In this document: in pieces, positions 32,155-39,605 of the stretch
How positions within the stretch are numbered: position 1 is the first letter of the stretch
Layout: every line of letters starts with the position of its first letter
Assembly: GCF_902506435.1 (NCBI RefSeq)
Contig: NZ_LR733215.1
Coordinates: 3,902,218-3,960,378 of the forward strand
Direction of reading: 5' to 3'
Length of the DNA stretch: 58,161 bases
Source of the DNA: Nocardioides sp. AX2bis
Lineage (GTDB): Bacteria; Actinomycetota; Actinomycetes; Propionibacteriales; Nocardioidaceae
The notes under the pieces: model-generated
Database searches by the model: none
The model's input: only the letters and a program-made list of their open reading frames with translations
Told to the model about the DNA's origin: nothing
Position numbers and translations under genes: made by a program

Positions 32155-33538
32155 ACGACCAGCAGCCGCCCACGCGGCCCACCCAGCCGGTCGGCGGCGC
32201 CGGCGGACCCGACCGGTTCGTCGACGACCGCGACCGCTACCGGCTCGACTCCCGGATCGCCACCGGCGGGATGGGCGAGGTCTGGCGCGCGACCGACACC
32301 ATGCTCGGCCGCACCGTCGCGGTGAAGGTGCTCAAGCACGAGTACGCCGACAACCCCGACTTCCGCGCCCGCTTCGCCACCGAGGCCCAGCACGCCGCCG
32401 CCCTCGACCACCCCGGCGTGGCCAAGGTCTACGACGTGGGCGAGGGGCCCTCGCGCGACGGCTCGGGCCACCCGCAGCCCTTCCTGGTCATGGAGCTCGT
32501 CGACGGCGAGCCGCTCTCCGACATCCTGCGCCAGGGCCAGCAGGCCGGGCGCACCGTGGACCGCGAGGTCCTGCGCGACCTGCTCGCCCAGGCCGCGACC
32601 GCGATCGGCGCCGCGCACGTCGCCGGGATCATTCACCGCGACGTGAAGCCGGCCAACCTGCTGGTCACCCGCGACCGCCGGATCAAGATCACCGACTTCG
32701 GCATCGCCCGCGCCGCGGACGCCGCCGGGATCACCCAGACCGGCCAGGTGATGGGCACGCCCCAGTACCTCTCCCCCGAGCAGGCGCGCGGCGAGCAGGC
32801 GACCCCGGCCTCCGACGTGTACGCCCTGGGCGTCGTCGCCTTCGAGTGCCTCGCGGGGCGCCGGCCGTTCGAGGCCGACTCCCCCGTGGCCACGGCGCTG
32901 GCCCACCTGCAGCAGCCGGTGCCGGACCTCCCCGACGACGTGCCCGCCGACCTCGCCGCGGTGGTGCGCACCGCGCTGGCCAAGGATCCCGCCGACCGCT
33001 TCCCCGACGGCAACGCCTTCGCCGCCGCCCTGCGCGAGCCCGCGACGGCGGTGCTGCCGGGTGGTCTCGCCGCCGCGGCGGCCGCCGGCCTCGGTGGCGC
33101 GGGACTGGCCGGTGCGGGAGTGGCCGGTGCGTCGGCCGCGGACGCCGACGGCACGCGGGTGATGCGTACGGGCGCCGTGCCCGCCGCCCCGGACACCCCG
33201 GCCGAGCCCCTCGAGCCGGTCCGGGTCGGTCGCGCCGAGGAGAGCGACGGACGCGGCAAGGTGCTCCTGCCCGTGGTCGTCGGGCTGCTCCTGGTGCTCC
33301 TGCTGCTGGTCGCCTACTTCGCCTTCCTCGGCGGGGACGACGAGACCGGCACCACCGAGCCGGGACCCCGACCCCGACCCCGACGCCCACCGAGGTGCCG
33401 ACCGACGCCCCCGGGAACTCCGAGGACGCGCCTGGCCAGGCACCGCGCGAGGACGCCGTGCCGGCCGAGCCGTCCCCCACCACGACGCCCACCGAGGGCG
33501 CAGCCGGCACCACCGGGACCGAGGACACCGCGGGATGA
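32151..33538 (+). CDS. pknA: PknA: Ser/Thr protein kinase (apparent frameshift in the C-terminal tail)
   Basis: Starts at GTG 32151. The kinase domain (about residues 25-290) has the Gly loop RIATGGMGEVWRA, Lys in VAVKVLKH, HRDVKPANLL, DFGIARA and activation loop TGQVMGTPQYLSPEQ. A membrane helix follows (about 370-395). After TTEPG (33359-33366) the frame runs on without stop to 35456 out of frame with pknB, but a -1 shift restores a Thr/Pro-rich tail (PTPTPTPTEVPTDAPGN) that stops at 33538 in an ATGA overlap with pknB. The end given here assumes that shift. The shift site is beside CCCCGA repeats, so a sequencing error is possible. The kinase and helix are intact either way. Confidence 0.85.
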
Positions 33539-35460
33539 GCGACGCCGGGCCCCTGATCGGCGGGCGCTACCAGCTCGGCGAGCTGCTGGGGCGGGGCGGG
33601 ATGGCCGAGGTCCGCAAGGGCACCGACTCCCGGCTGGGCCGCACGGTCGCGGTCAAGCGGTTGCGCACCGACCTGGCCAGCGACGACACCTTCCAGGCCC
33701 GGTTCCGCCGGGAGGCCCAGTCGTCGGCCTCGCTGAACCACCCCTCGATCGTCGCGGTCTACGACACCGGCGAGGAGATCGCCGCCGACGGGGTGGCGCA
33801 GCCGTACATCGTGATGGAGCTCGTCTCCGGGCGGACCCTGCGCGACATCCTGCGCGAGGGCCGCAAGATCCTGCCCGAGCGGGCCCTCGAGATCGCCAGC
33901 GGCGTCCTCGCCGCGCTCGACTACAGCCACCGCGCGGGGATCATCCACCGCGACATCAAGCCGGGCAACGTGATGCTGACGCCCTCGGGCGACGTCAAGG
34001 TGATGGACTTCGGCATCGCCCGCGCGATCAGCGACGCCCAGTCGACGATGACGCAGACCGCCGCCGTGGTCGGCACCGCCCAGTACCTCTCCCCCGAGCA
34101 GGCCCGCGGCGAGACCGTCGACAGCCGGTCGGACGTCTACTCCGCCGGCTGCCTGCTCTACGAGCTGCTCACCTCGAGGCCGCCGTTCGTCGGGGACAGC
34201 CCGGTCGCGGTGGCCTACCAGCACGTCCGCGAGCCGGCCCAGCCCCCCTCGGACCACGACACCGAGCTACCGCCGGAGGTCGACGCGATCGTGATGCGGT
34301 CGCTGGCCAAGCGGGTCGAGGACCGCTACCAGTCGGCGGCCGAGATGCGTGCCGACATCGAGCGCTACCTCGCCGGGGAGCAGGTGCACGCCCGGGTGCC
34401 GGCGGGGCCGGTCGCCGGCGCTGCGGCGCTCGGCGCCGCGGGTGCGGCAGCCGCCGGCGGTGCCGCGTACGGCGCCGGTGGTGGCACGGGTGCGACCACC
34501 GCGGTCCCGGCGACGCCGCCGGACCCCGAGGCCGGCCGTCGTCGCGGTCGCGGACTGATGTGGCTGCTGGTCCTGCTGGCGGTCCTGCTGCTGGCCGGCG
34601 CCGCCTTCCTGCTGCCGCGGCTGATGGAGTCCCCGCCCGAGCGGGACCCCGTGCCGGACCTGGTCCGGCTGAGCGAGGAGGACGCCCGCGCGGCGATCGG
34701 CGAGGCGGGGCTGAGCGTCGGCGAGGTCGAGTTCCGACCCGACGCCCGGATCGCCGCGGGTCGGGTGGTCGAGCAGACCCCGGACCCCGAGACGCTCGTC
34801 GTCGCGGCCACCGAGGTCGACCTGGTCGTCTCGGAGGGACCCGAGCAGGTCGAGGTCCCCACCGTCGTCGGGCAGCAGCGCCCGGCCGCCGTCGCCGTGC
34901 TCCGCGACCAGGGCCTCGAGGTCGACCCCGTCTCCGCCGAGTCCGACGAGCCCGCCGGCGAGGTCCTCTCGACCGACCCCGGTGCCGGCACCAGCGTCGA
35001 CGTCGGCACCCGGGTCACCGTGACCTACTCCGACGGGCCCGAGGAGGTGCCCGCGGTCGAGGACCTGCTGCAGGGCGAGGCCGTGCGCCAGCTCCTCGCG
35101 GCCGGCTTCAACCCCGTGGTGCGCGAGGACCCGTCCGAGGTGGAGCCGGCCGGCACCGTCGTGGACCAGATCCCCGACGCCGGCACGCCCCTGGCCGAGG
35201 GCGGCGACGTCAACATCTTCGTCTCCCAGGGCGAGCCCGAGCCGAGCGAGGACCCCTCGGAGGACCCCAGCGAGAGCCCGTCCGACGACCCGAGCCAGGA
35301 ACCCTCGGACGGACCCACCGACGACGAGTCGTCGGACGACCCCTCGGACGACCAGACCGGCCAGGGCGGCCAGGGCGGGAACGGCCCGCGCGGTCAGGCC
35401 TCCGGGCCGGGTGCGGCCACCCTGCCCGGGACGCTCAGTCCTGCGGCTCGGCGTAGCTGA
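33535..35460 (+). CDS. pknB: PknB: Ser/Thr protein kinase with three PASTA domains
   Basis: A 641-residue receptor kinase. The kinase domain (about 10-275) shows GRGGMAEVRKG, VAVKRL, HRDIKPGN, DFGIARA and activation loop STMTQTAAVVGTAQYLSPEQ with the paired Thr residues that are autophosphorylated in PknB. A membrane helix lies at about 340-365. Three PASTA repeats follow (about 373-436, 437-502 and 503-567); mycobacterial PknB has four. The tail is an unusual Asp/Ser/Pro-rich stretch (PSEDPSEDPSESPSDDPS) of about 40 residues. PASTA domains bind muropeptides and lipid II. It is last in the operon, and its 3' end overlaps the convergent DUF881 gene by 26 nt. Confidence 0.95.
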   Translation: MSDAGPLIGGRYQLGELLGRGGMAEVRKGTDSRLGRTVAVKRLRTDLASDDTFQARFRREAQSSASLNHPSIVAVYDTGEEIAADGVAQPYIVMELVSGRTLRDILREGRKILPERALEIASGVLAALDYSHRAGIIHRDIKPGNVMLTPSGDVKVMDFGIARAISDAQSTMTQTAAVVGTAQYLSPEQARGETVDSRSDVYSAGCLLYELLTSRPPFVGDSPVAVAYQHVREPAQPPSDHDTELPPEVDAIVMRSLAKRVEDRYQSAAEMRADIERYLAGEQVHARVPAGPVAGAAALGAAGAAAAGGAAYGAGGGTGATTAVPATPPDPEAGRRRGRGLMWLLVLLAVLLLAGAAFLLPRLMESPPERDPVPDLVRLSEEDARAAIGEAGLSVGEVEFRPDARIAAGRVVEQTPDPETLVVAATEVDLVVSEGPEQVEVPTVVGQQRPAAVAVLRDQGLEVDPVSAESDEPAGEVLSTDPGAGTSVDVGTRVTVTYSDGPEEVPAVEDLLQGEAVRQLLAAGFNPVVREDPSEVEPAGTVVDQIPDAGTPLAEGGDVNIFVSQGEPEPSEDPSEDPSESPSDDPSQEPSDGPTDDESSDDPSDDQTGQGGQGGNGPRGQASGPGAATLPGTLSPAARRS

Positions 35461-36214
35461 GGTCGAGCAGGCCGTCGTAGGCCGGGGCGACGACCTCGGC
35501 CTCCAGGGCCAGGCCCCACCCGACGCCCCCGGTCGGGTCGGCGGCGTCGGCGCGGTAGCCGGCGACGTACGGGTCGGTGTCGAGCGCGTCGACGAGGTCG
35601 GCGGGGTCGCCCACCGCGGCGATCTCGTACGGCTGGGGGTAGGGGATGCCCTGGAGCTGCACCGCGTTGCCCTCGCACTTGATGCCCGTGGTCGACACGA
35701 TCCGCTGGCCCTCGACCGTCACCGCGCTCGCCCCGCCGGCCCACAGGGCGTTGACCACGGCCTGGATGTCCTGCTGGTGGACCACGAGCTCGTTGATGTC
35801 CTGCACCCCCGCGGAGACGGCCTCGTCGATCGTCTCGGACGAGGCGTCGGCCAGGACCACGCTGACACCGGGGCCGGCCTCGGGGTCGAGCCCCGCGGGG
35901 GCCCGCAGCACGGCCGCCTCGTCGCGGACGTCGTCGACCTCGGCGGAGCCGACCGAGGCCGAGAGGTCGTCCACCTCGGTGGTGAGCTCGGAGGCCCGGG
36001 AGGCGAGCGCGTCGTAGGCGCGCGACTCCCCCTCGACGACGCTGGCCAGGTCGCGGTAGCGGCCGGGACGCAGGTCGGTGCCGTCGCTGTTGGTGGCGCT
36101 GACCGCGAACAGCAGGCCGCTGACCACGACGACGGCAGGGGTGGCCAGGCGCCAGCCGGGGCGCAGCACCCGACGCGGCGCCTCGGCGGGGTCCTCCGGG
36201 GCGGTCTGGCTCAC
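35435..36214 (-). CDS. DUF881 family division-associated membrane protein
   Basis: A 259-residue protein, GTG start. One N-terminal helix (about 22-41), then a coiled-coil-prone Glu/Ala region and the DUF881 domain with GPGVSVVLADA, DINELVVHQQDIQAVVNALWAGGA and TTGIKCEGNAVQLQG. DUF881 proteins sit next to crgA and sortase genes in actinobacteria and near divIC/ylxW-like genes elsewhere. Its function is unknown, but a cell envelope or division role fits. It diverges from crgA, sharing an 83-bp promoter gap, and its 3' end runs 26 nt into pknB. Confidence 0.85.
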   Translation of the reverse strand: MSQTAPEDPAEAPRRVLRPGWRLATPAVVVVSGLLFAVSATNSDGTDLRPGRYRDLASVVEGESRAYDALASRASELTTEVDDLSASVGSAEVDDVRDEAAVLRAPAGLDPEAGPGVSVVLADASSETIDEAVSAGVQDINELVVHQQDIQAVVNALWAGGASAVTVEGQRIVSTTGIKCEGNAVQLQGIPYPQPYEIAAVGDPADLVDALDTDPYVAGYRADAADPTGGVGWGLALEAEVVAPAYDGLLDLSYAEPQD

Positions 36215-36297
36215 GACGACTAAGGTAACCGCCGGACCATCATCCGCCCCCCTGCCGCCGCCCGGTGGCGCCTGCGCGTCCGACGAGGAGGCCCTTC

Positions 36298-36765
36298 GTG
36301 GCCAAGACCAAGCCCCAGACCTACACCGACCCCGACCGGGGACGCCTGGTGACGGCCCGGTTCGTCGTGGCCGTGCTGATGATGGTGGTCGGCATCGCCT
36401 GGATCGCCTACTACTACGTCGCCGTGCGCGCCGGGACCCCGGTGGTCGGCGAGCCCGCCCCCGAGGCCGGCAGCCCGGCCTTCATGGCCGACCTGGGCGA
36501 CTGGAACTACCTCATCGGCTTCGGCCTGCTGTTCCTGGGCCTGATCGTCGCCGCCCACCCCTCGACCCCGCTCGGCCGCGGCCGCGGCGTCGTGGTGGGG
36601 ATGCTCGGCTCGTTCCTGTTCGGCCTGGTCTGGATCTGCGTCTTCTACATCATCAGCGACGACGTCTCCGTGCTGCCGGTCTTCGACGACCTCGGCCAGC
36701 GCAACCTCTTCGTCGGCGTGGCGGCCATGGCGGTCGGCTTCGTCTTCGCCACCAAGTGGGAGTGA
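36298..36765 (+). CDS. crgA: CrgA-type cell division protein, double-length
   Basis: A 155-residue protein from GTG 36298 with GAGGAGG upstream. CrgA is normally about 85-95 residues with two membrane helices. Here the pattern occurs twice: residues 18-85 (VGIAWIAYYYV, then LGDWNYLIGFGLLFLGL) and 97-155 (FGLVWICVFYI, then LGQRNLFVGVAAMAVGFVFATKW), giving four helices. The second half carries the typical CrgA ending. CrgA recruits FtsI and other septal proteins. The duplication is read directly from the pattern; its effect is unknown. A palindromic terminator follows. Confidence 0.82.
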   Translation: MAKTKPQTYTDPDRGRLVTARFVVAVLMMVVGIAWIAYYYVAVRAGTPVVGEPAPEAGSPAFMADLGDWNYLIGFGLLFLGLIVAAHPSTPLGRGRGVVVGMLGSFLFGLVWICVFYIISDDVSVLPVFDDLGQRNLFVGVAAMAVGFVFATKWE

Positions 36766-36819
36766 GCACGCCACCACGCTGACGTGGCTGCGGCCGCGCC
36801 GCGCCGCTCGACCACACCG

Positions 36820-36851
36820 GACAGTCCCCGACGCGATCGTCGGGGACTGTC
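36820..36851. terminator. Perfect palindromic hairpin downstream of crgA
   Basis: 14-bp perfect arms (36820-36833 and 36838-36851) around cgat. The arm shares the core AGTCCCYGACGMGATCGTC with the terminator at 2548-2610. Confidence 0.75.
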
Positions 36852-36878
36852 TGCGTCCGGGGCCCGGACAGAGTTACT

Positions 36879-36943
36879 CACACCTGTGGAACTCCCTGTG
36901 AATAACATTCGTGTAGTTATCCACCGGATGCTCCACAGGTGTG
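36879..36943. other. DnaA-box-like cluster inside a 12-bp inverted repeat
   Basis: In the 314-bp gap between the convergent crgA and rhomboid genes. The outer inverted repeat is cacacctgtgga (36879-36890) and tccacaggtgtg (36932-36943). Box-like 9-mers inside are ttattcaca (minus, 36897-36905, 8/9 to TTATCCACA), ttatccacc (36917-36925, 8/9), agttccaca (minus, 36885-36893, 7/9) and tgctccaca (36929-36937, 7/9). The segment is more AT-rich than its surroundings. It is a candidate DnaA-binding site away from oriC, or a structured RNA/termination element. Confidence 0.45.
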
Positions 36944-36970
36944 GAAACCGGGTCCCCACGGCCGGGCGCG

Positions 36971-37044
36971 GCTGTAACGCTGTGTCACTTCGTCTCCTCC
37001 ACCGTCGTGACGATGGACCAGATGGAGTAACACAGCGTGACAGC
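36971..37044. repeat. Imperfect inverted repeat (16/18) with 38-nt spacer
   Basis: Arms gctgtaacgctgtgtcac (36971-36988) and gtaacacagcgtgacagc (37027-37044), just beyond the rhomboid stop. Together with the cluster before it, it fills the crgA-rhomboid gap; no ORF is credible there. It may be the rhomboid terminator or a protein-binding site. Confidence 0.5.
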
Positions 37045-37079
37045 TGCGGGGGCGCGGTGGGGCAGGCCGCGGGGCCGGG

Positions 37080-37964
37080 TCAGGCCAGGACGGCGACCCG
37101 GGCGGCGATGACCACCAGGACCAGCACCGCGACCGCGGTCACGCCGGCCCACTGCCACCGCGCCCGCTGCTGCTTCGGCGCGTAGACGAGCACCAGCGCC
37201 AGGAGGATGCCGCCGACGAAACCACCGAGGTGGCCCTGCCAGGAGATGAAGCCGCGCCCGACGACGGTGATCAGCAGGTTAACCCCGAGGATCACCAGGA
37301 TCGGCTGGAGCGGGGCCTTCACCTTGAGCGCGACGACCAGGTAGGCCGCGAACAGCCCGAAGACGGCGCCCGAGGCGCCGAGGGTGGCCTGGAACTGCGG
37401 GGCGGCCCACATCACCAGCGCCGAGGCCGACAGCGCGGAGACCAGGTAGAGCGCGAGGAAGCGCGCCCGTCCCAGGAGCCCCTCGAGCTGCGGCCCGAGG
37501 ACGTAGACGGCCACCATGTTCAGCAGCAGGTGGAGCAGGTCGACGTGCAGGAAGGCGTTGGTCATCAGCTGCCACAGCGCGCCGTCAGCGACGCCCGGCA
37601 GCCAGAGCCCGCCCGAGGAGGTGCAGGATCCGGCGTCCGGCGCGCCGAGCCCGACGCAGCCGCCGTCCGGGCGCAGCACGAGGGTGCGCACCAGGCCCGA
37701 GGAGCTGCCGCCGGCCAGCACGGTCGCGAGCCACACCCCGACGTTGACCGCGATCAGCGCCAGCGAGGTCGTCTGCGGGTTGCCCGAGCGGCGACCGCCG
37801 TACGGCGTGCGCCCCTGACGGGTCTGCTTGCGTCCCTCCGCCAGGCACTCGGGGCACTGGAACCCGACCGCGGCGTCGTTCATGCAGTCGGGACAGATCG
37901 GGCGGCTGCACCGCTGGCAGCGGATGTGGCTCTCCCGGTCGGGGTGCCGGTAGCAGACCGGCAC
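37080..37964 (-). CDS. Rhomboid-family intramembrane serine protease with N-terminal zinc finger
   Basis: A 294-residue protein, GTG start. Residues 1-45 form a Cys/His-rich B-box-like zinc finger (CYRHPDRESHIRCQRCSRPICPDC, then CPEC). Six to seven membrane helices follow, with NAFLHVDLLHLLLNM (oxyanion Asn/His region), the nucleophile in LGASGAVFG, and the catalytic His in GHLGGFVGG. Rhomboids cleave membrane proteins within the bilayer; no substrate is indicated. It lies 29 nt downstream of the cyclophilin gene on the same strand. Confidence 0.93.
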   Translation of the reverse strand: MPVCYRHPDRESHIRCQRCSRPICPDCMNDAAVGFQCPECLAEGRKQTRQGRTPYGGRRSGNPQTTSLALIAVNVGVWLATVLAGGSSSGLVRTLVLRPDGGCVGLGAPDAGSCTSSGGLWLPGVADGALWQLMTNAFLHVDLLHLLLNMVAVYVLGPQLEGLLGRARFLALYLVSALSASALVMWAAPQFQATLGASGAVFGLFAAYLVVALKVKAPLQPILVILGVNLLITVVGRGFISWQGHLGGFVGGILLALVLVYAPKQQRARWQWAGVTAVAVLVLVVIAARVAVLA

Positions 37965-37993
37965 CCCTCCGGCGCCCGGGGCGGGCTGCTGCG

Positions 37994-38503
37994 TCAGTTG
38001 TCCACGACCTCGAGCCGCTCGATGACGACGTCCTCGAGGGGACGGTCACCGGGGCCGGTGGGGGCCTTGCCGATGGCGTCGACGATCTCGCGTCCGGCCT
38101 GGTCGGCGACCTCGCCGAAGATGGTGTGCTTGAAGTTCAGCCACGGGGTCTTGCCGACCGTGATGAAGAACTGCGAGCCGTTGGTGCCGGGCCCGGCGTT
38201 CGCCATGGCCAGCAGGTAGGGCTTGTCGAAGGTGAGCTCGGGGTGCGGCTCGTCCTTGAACGTGTAGCCGGGGCCACCGGTGCCGGTGCCGGTCGGGCAG
38301 CCGCCCTGGATCATGAAGCCGTCGATGATGCGGTGGAAGACCAGGCCGTCGTAGAACGGGCCGCTGCGGCCGCGGCCGTCGTCGTAGGACTTCTCGCCGG
38401 TCGCCAGACCGGTGAAGTTCGCGACCGTCTCCGGCGCGTGGTCGGGGAAGAGGTCCACGGTGATGGCACCGCGGTTGGTGTGGAGGATGGCCTGCTTCGG
38501 CAT
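37994..38503 (-). CDS. ppiA: Cyclophilin-type peptidyl-prolyl cis-trans isomerase
   Basis: A 169-residue single-domain cyclophilin from ATG 38503 (MPKQAILHTN). Catalytic and binding residues are present in FHRIIDGFMIQGG (Arg), the Gln-Phe of SQFFITVG, and the conserved Trp in KTPWLNFKHTIFGEV. There is no signal peptide, so it is cytoplasmic. It speeds proline isomerisation in protein folding. Its position near the origin matches ppiA of mycobacteria (Rv0009). Confidence 0.95.
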   Translation of the reverse strand: MPKQAILHTNRGAITVDLFPDHAPETVANFTGLATGEKSYDDGRGRSGPFYDGLVFHRIIDGFMIQGGCPTGTGTGGPGYTFKDEPHPELTFDKPYLLAMANAGPGTNGSQFFITVGKTPWLNFKHTIFGEVADQAGREIVDAIGKAPTGPGDRPLEDVVIERLEVVDN

Positions 38504-38736
38504 GGGTGGGGGCTGCCTTTCGGGTCGGTCAGTCGTCGGCCTCGTCGCAGGTCCCGCGGGGTCTCCGCCCCGCGCCCGCGGCCGGGTTCCGCCACCCGTG
38601 CGGGTGGAGGTCGTCGCCGTCGATCCTGCCATGATCTTCAAGCGGAGCGTGTGCCGCCCGCCCCCGCCGCGTGGTAGGTCCGTTCCGCTCATGATTGGGT
38701 GAGACCCCCAGACCACCACTGCAGAGGGACGTTCGC

Positions 38737-39555
38737 ATGGCACTGCGCAAGAAGAAGAAGACCCTGCTCGCCCAGGCGGGCGGCGTCGGCCTGGCTGCCA
38801 AGGCGAAGCCTCACGTCGAGTCCGCCCTCTCCACGGCCGGCGACTTCGTGACCGGCACGGCGCTCCCTGCCCTGCACGACGCGCGCGAGAAGGCCGGCCC
38901 CGCGCTGGCCGACGCCCGCGACAAGGCCGCGCCCTACGTCGCCGACGCCCGCGACAAGGCGACCCCGTACGTGGTCGACGCCCGCGACAAGGCCCGCGAG
39001 GTCGGCACCCCGTACGTCGCCCAGGCGCGCGACATCTCCGCGCCCTACGTCGCCGAGGTCCGCAGCAAGGCCGCGCCGCACCTCGCGACCGTGCGTGACC
39101 GCACCGCCCCCCTGGTCCACGAGGCGAAGGTGAAGGCCGCTCCGGTGGTCGCCGCCGGTGCCGCCGCCGCCGGCTCGAAGGCCGCCGCGGTCAAGGAGCT
39201 CGCCGACGCCAAGGTCGCCGAGCTGACCGGTCAGCCGCAGAAGAAGAAGCGGAGCAAGGTCAAGACGCTGCTGGTCGTGGCCGGCATCGCCGGTGCCGCC
39301 GCGCTGGTCGCCAAGAAGCTGCAGGGTTCGCAGGAGGACCCGTGGCAGTCCTCCTACACCCCGACGCCCCCGCCGGCGCCGGCCGCGACCTCCGTCCCCG
39401 CGTCCCCGGTGGCTGCGGACCCGACCGGTCTCGACGACTCGGCCGGCGCCTCGCCCGACGAGGCCCTCGCCGACGCCGCGGGCACCCCGCACTCGGCCAC
39501 CACGCCGGACGACCCGGCCGAGGTCGTCGACGTGGACGGCCAGCACAAGGCCTGA
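38737..39555 (+). CDS. Undecad-repeat (apolipoprotein/LEA-like) membrane-anchored protein
   Basis: A 272-residue protein from ATG 38737 with GCAGAGGG upstream. Residues 48-139 are eight tandem units of mostly 11 residues, consensus DARDKAAPYVA (one unit is 15 long). An Ala-rich region, a Lys-rich patch (QKKKRSK) and one membrane helix (about 177-193) follow, then a Pro/Thr/Asp-rich tail. Undecad amphipathic helices bind membranes or keep surfaces hydrated in apolipoproteins and LEA proteins. No enzyme domain is seen. It diverges from ppiA over a 233-bp gap in which no gene is apparent, and ends at a bidirectional terminator. Confidence 0.75.
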   Translation: MALRKKKKTLLAQAGGVGLAAKAKPHVESALSTAGDFVTGTALPALHDAREKAGPALADARDKAAPYVADARDKATPYVVDARDKAREVGTPYVAQARDISAPYVAEVRSKAAPHLATVRDRTAPLVHEAKVKAAPVVAAGAAAAGSKAAAVKELADAKVAELTGQPQKKKRSKVKTLLVVAGIAGAAALVAKKLQGSQEDPWQSSYTPTPPPAPAATSVPASPVAADPTGLDDSAGASPDEALADAAGTPHSATTPDDPAEVVDVDGQHKA

Positions 39556-39574
39556 GCACCACCTCGTAGCAGCC

Positions 39575-39605
39575 GACGGCCTGACCCAGCCCGGGTCAGG
39601 CCGTC
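39575..39605. terminator. Bidirectional terminator
   Basis: Perfect 13-bp arms (39575-39587 and 39593-39605), loop of 5 nt, between the convergent undecad-repeat and acyltransferase genes. The right arm includes the TGA stop of the acyltransferase (39596-39598). Confidence 0.85.

Noticed and set aside
32151..35456. A single 1101-residue PknA-PknB fusion
   Set aside because: After 33366 this frame is out of phase with pknB and reads as Arg/Pro-rich nonsense. pknB has its own complete frame and start.
36784..37185. 133-codon plus-strand frame in the crgA-rhomboid gap
   Set aside because: No ribosome binding site, composition unlike coding sequence, and it runs antisense into the rhomboid gene.
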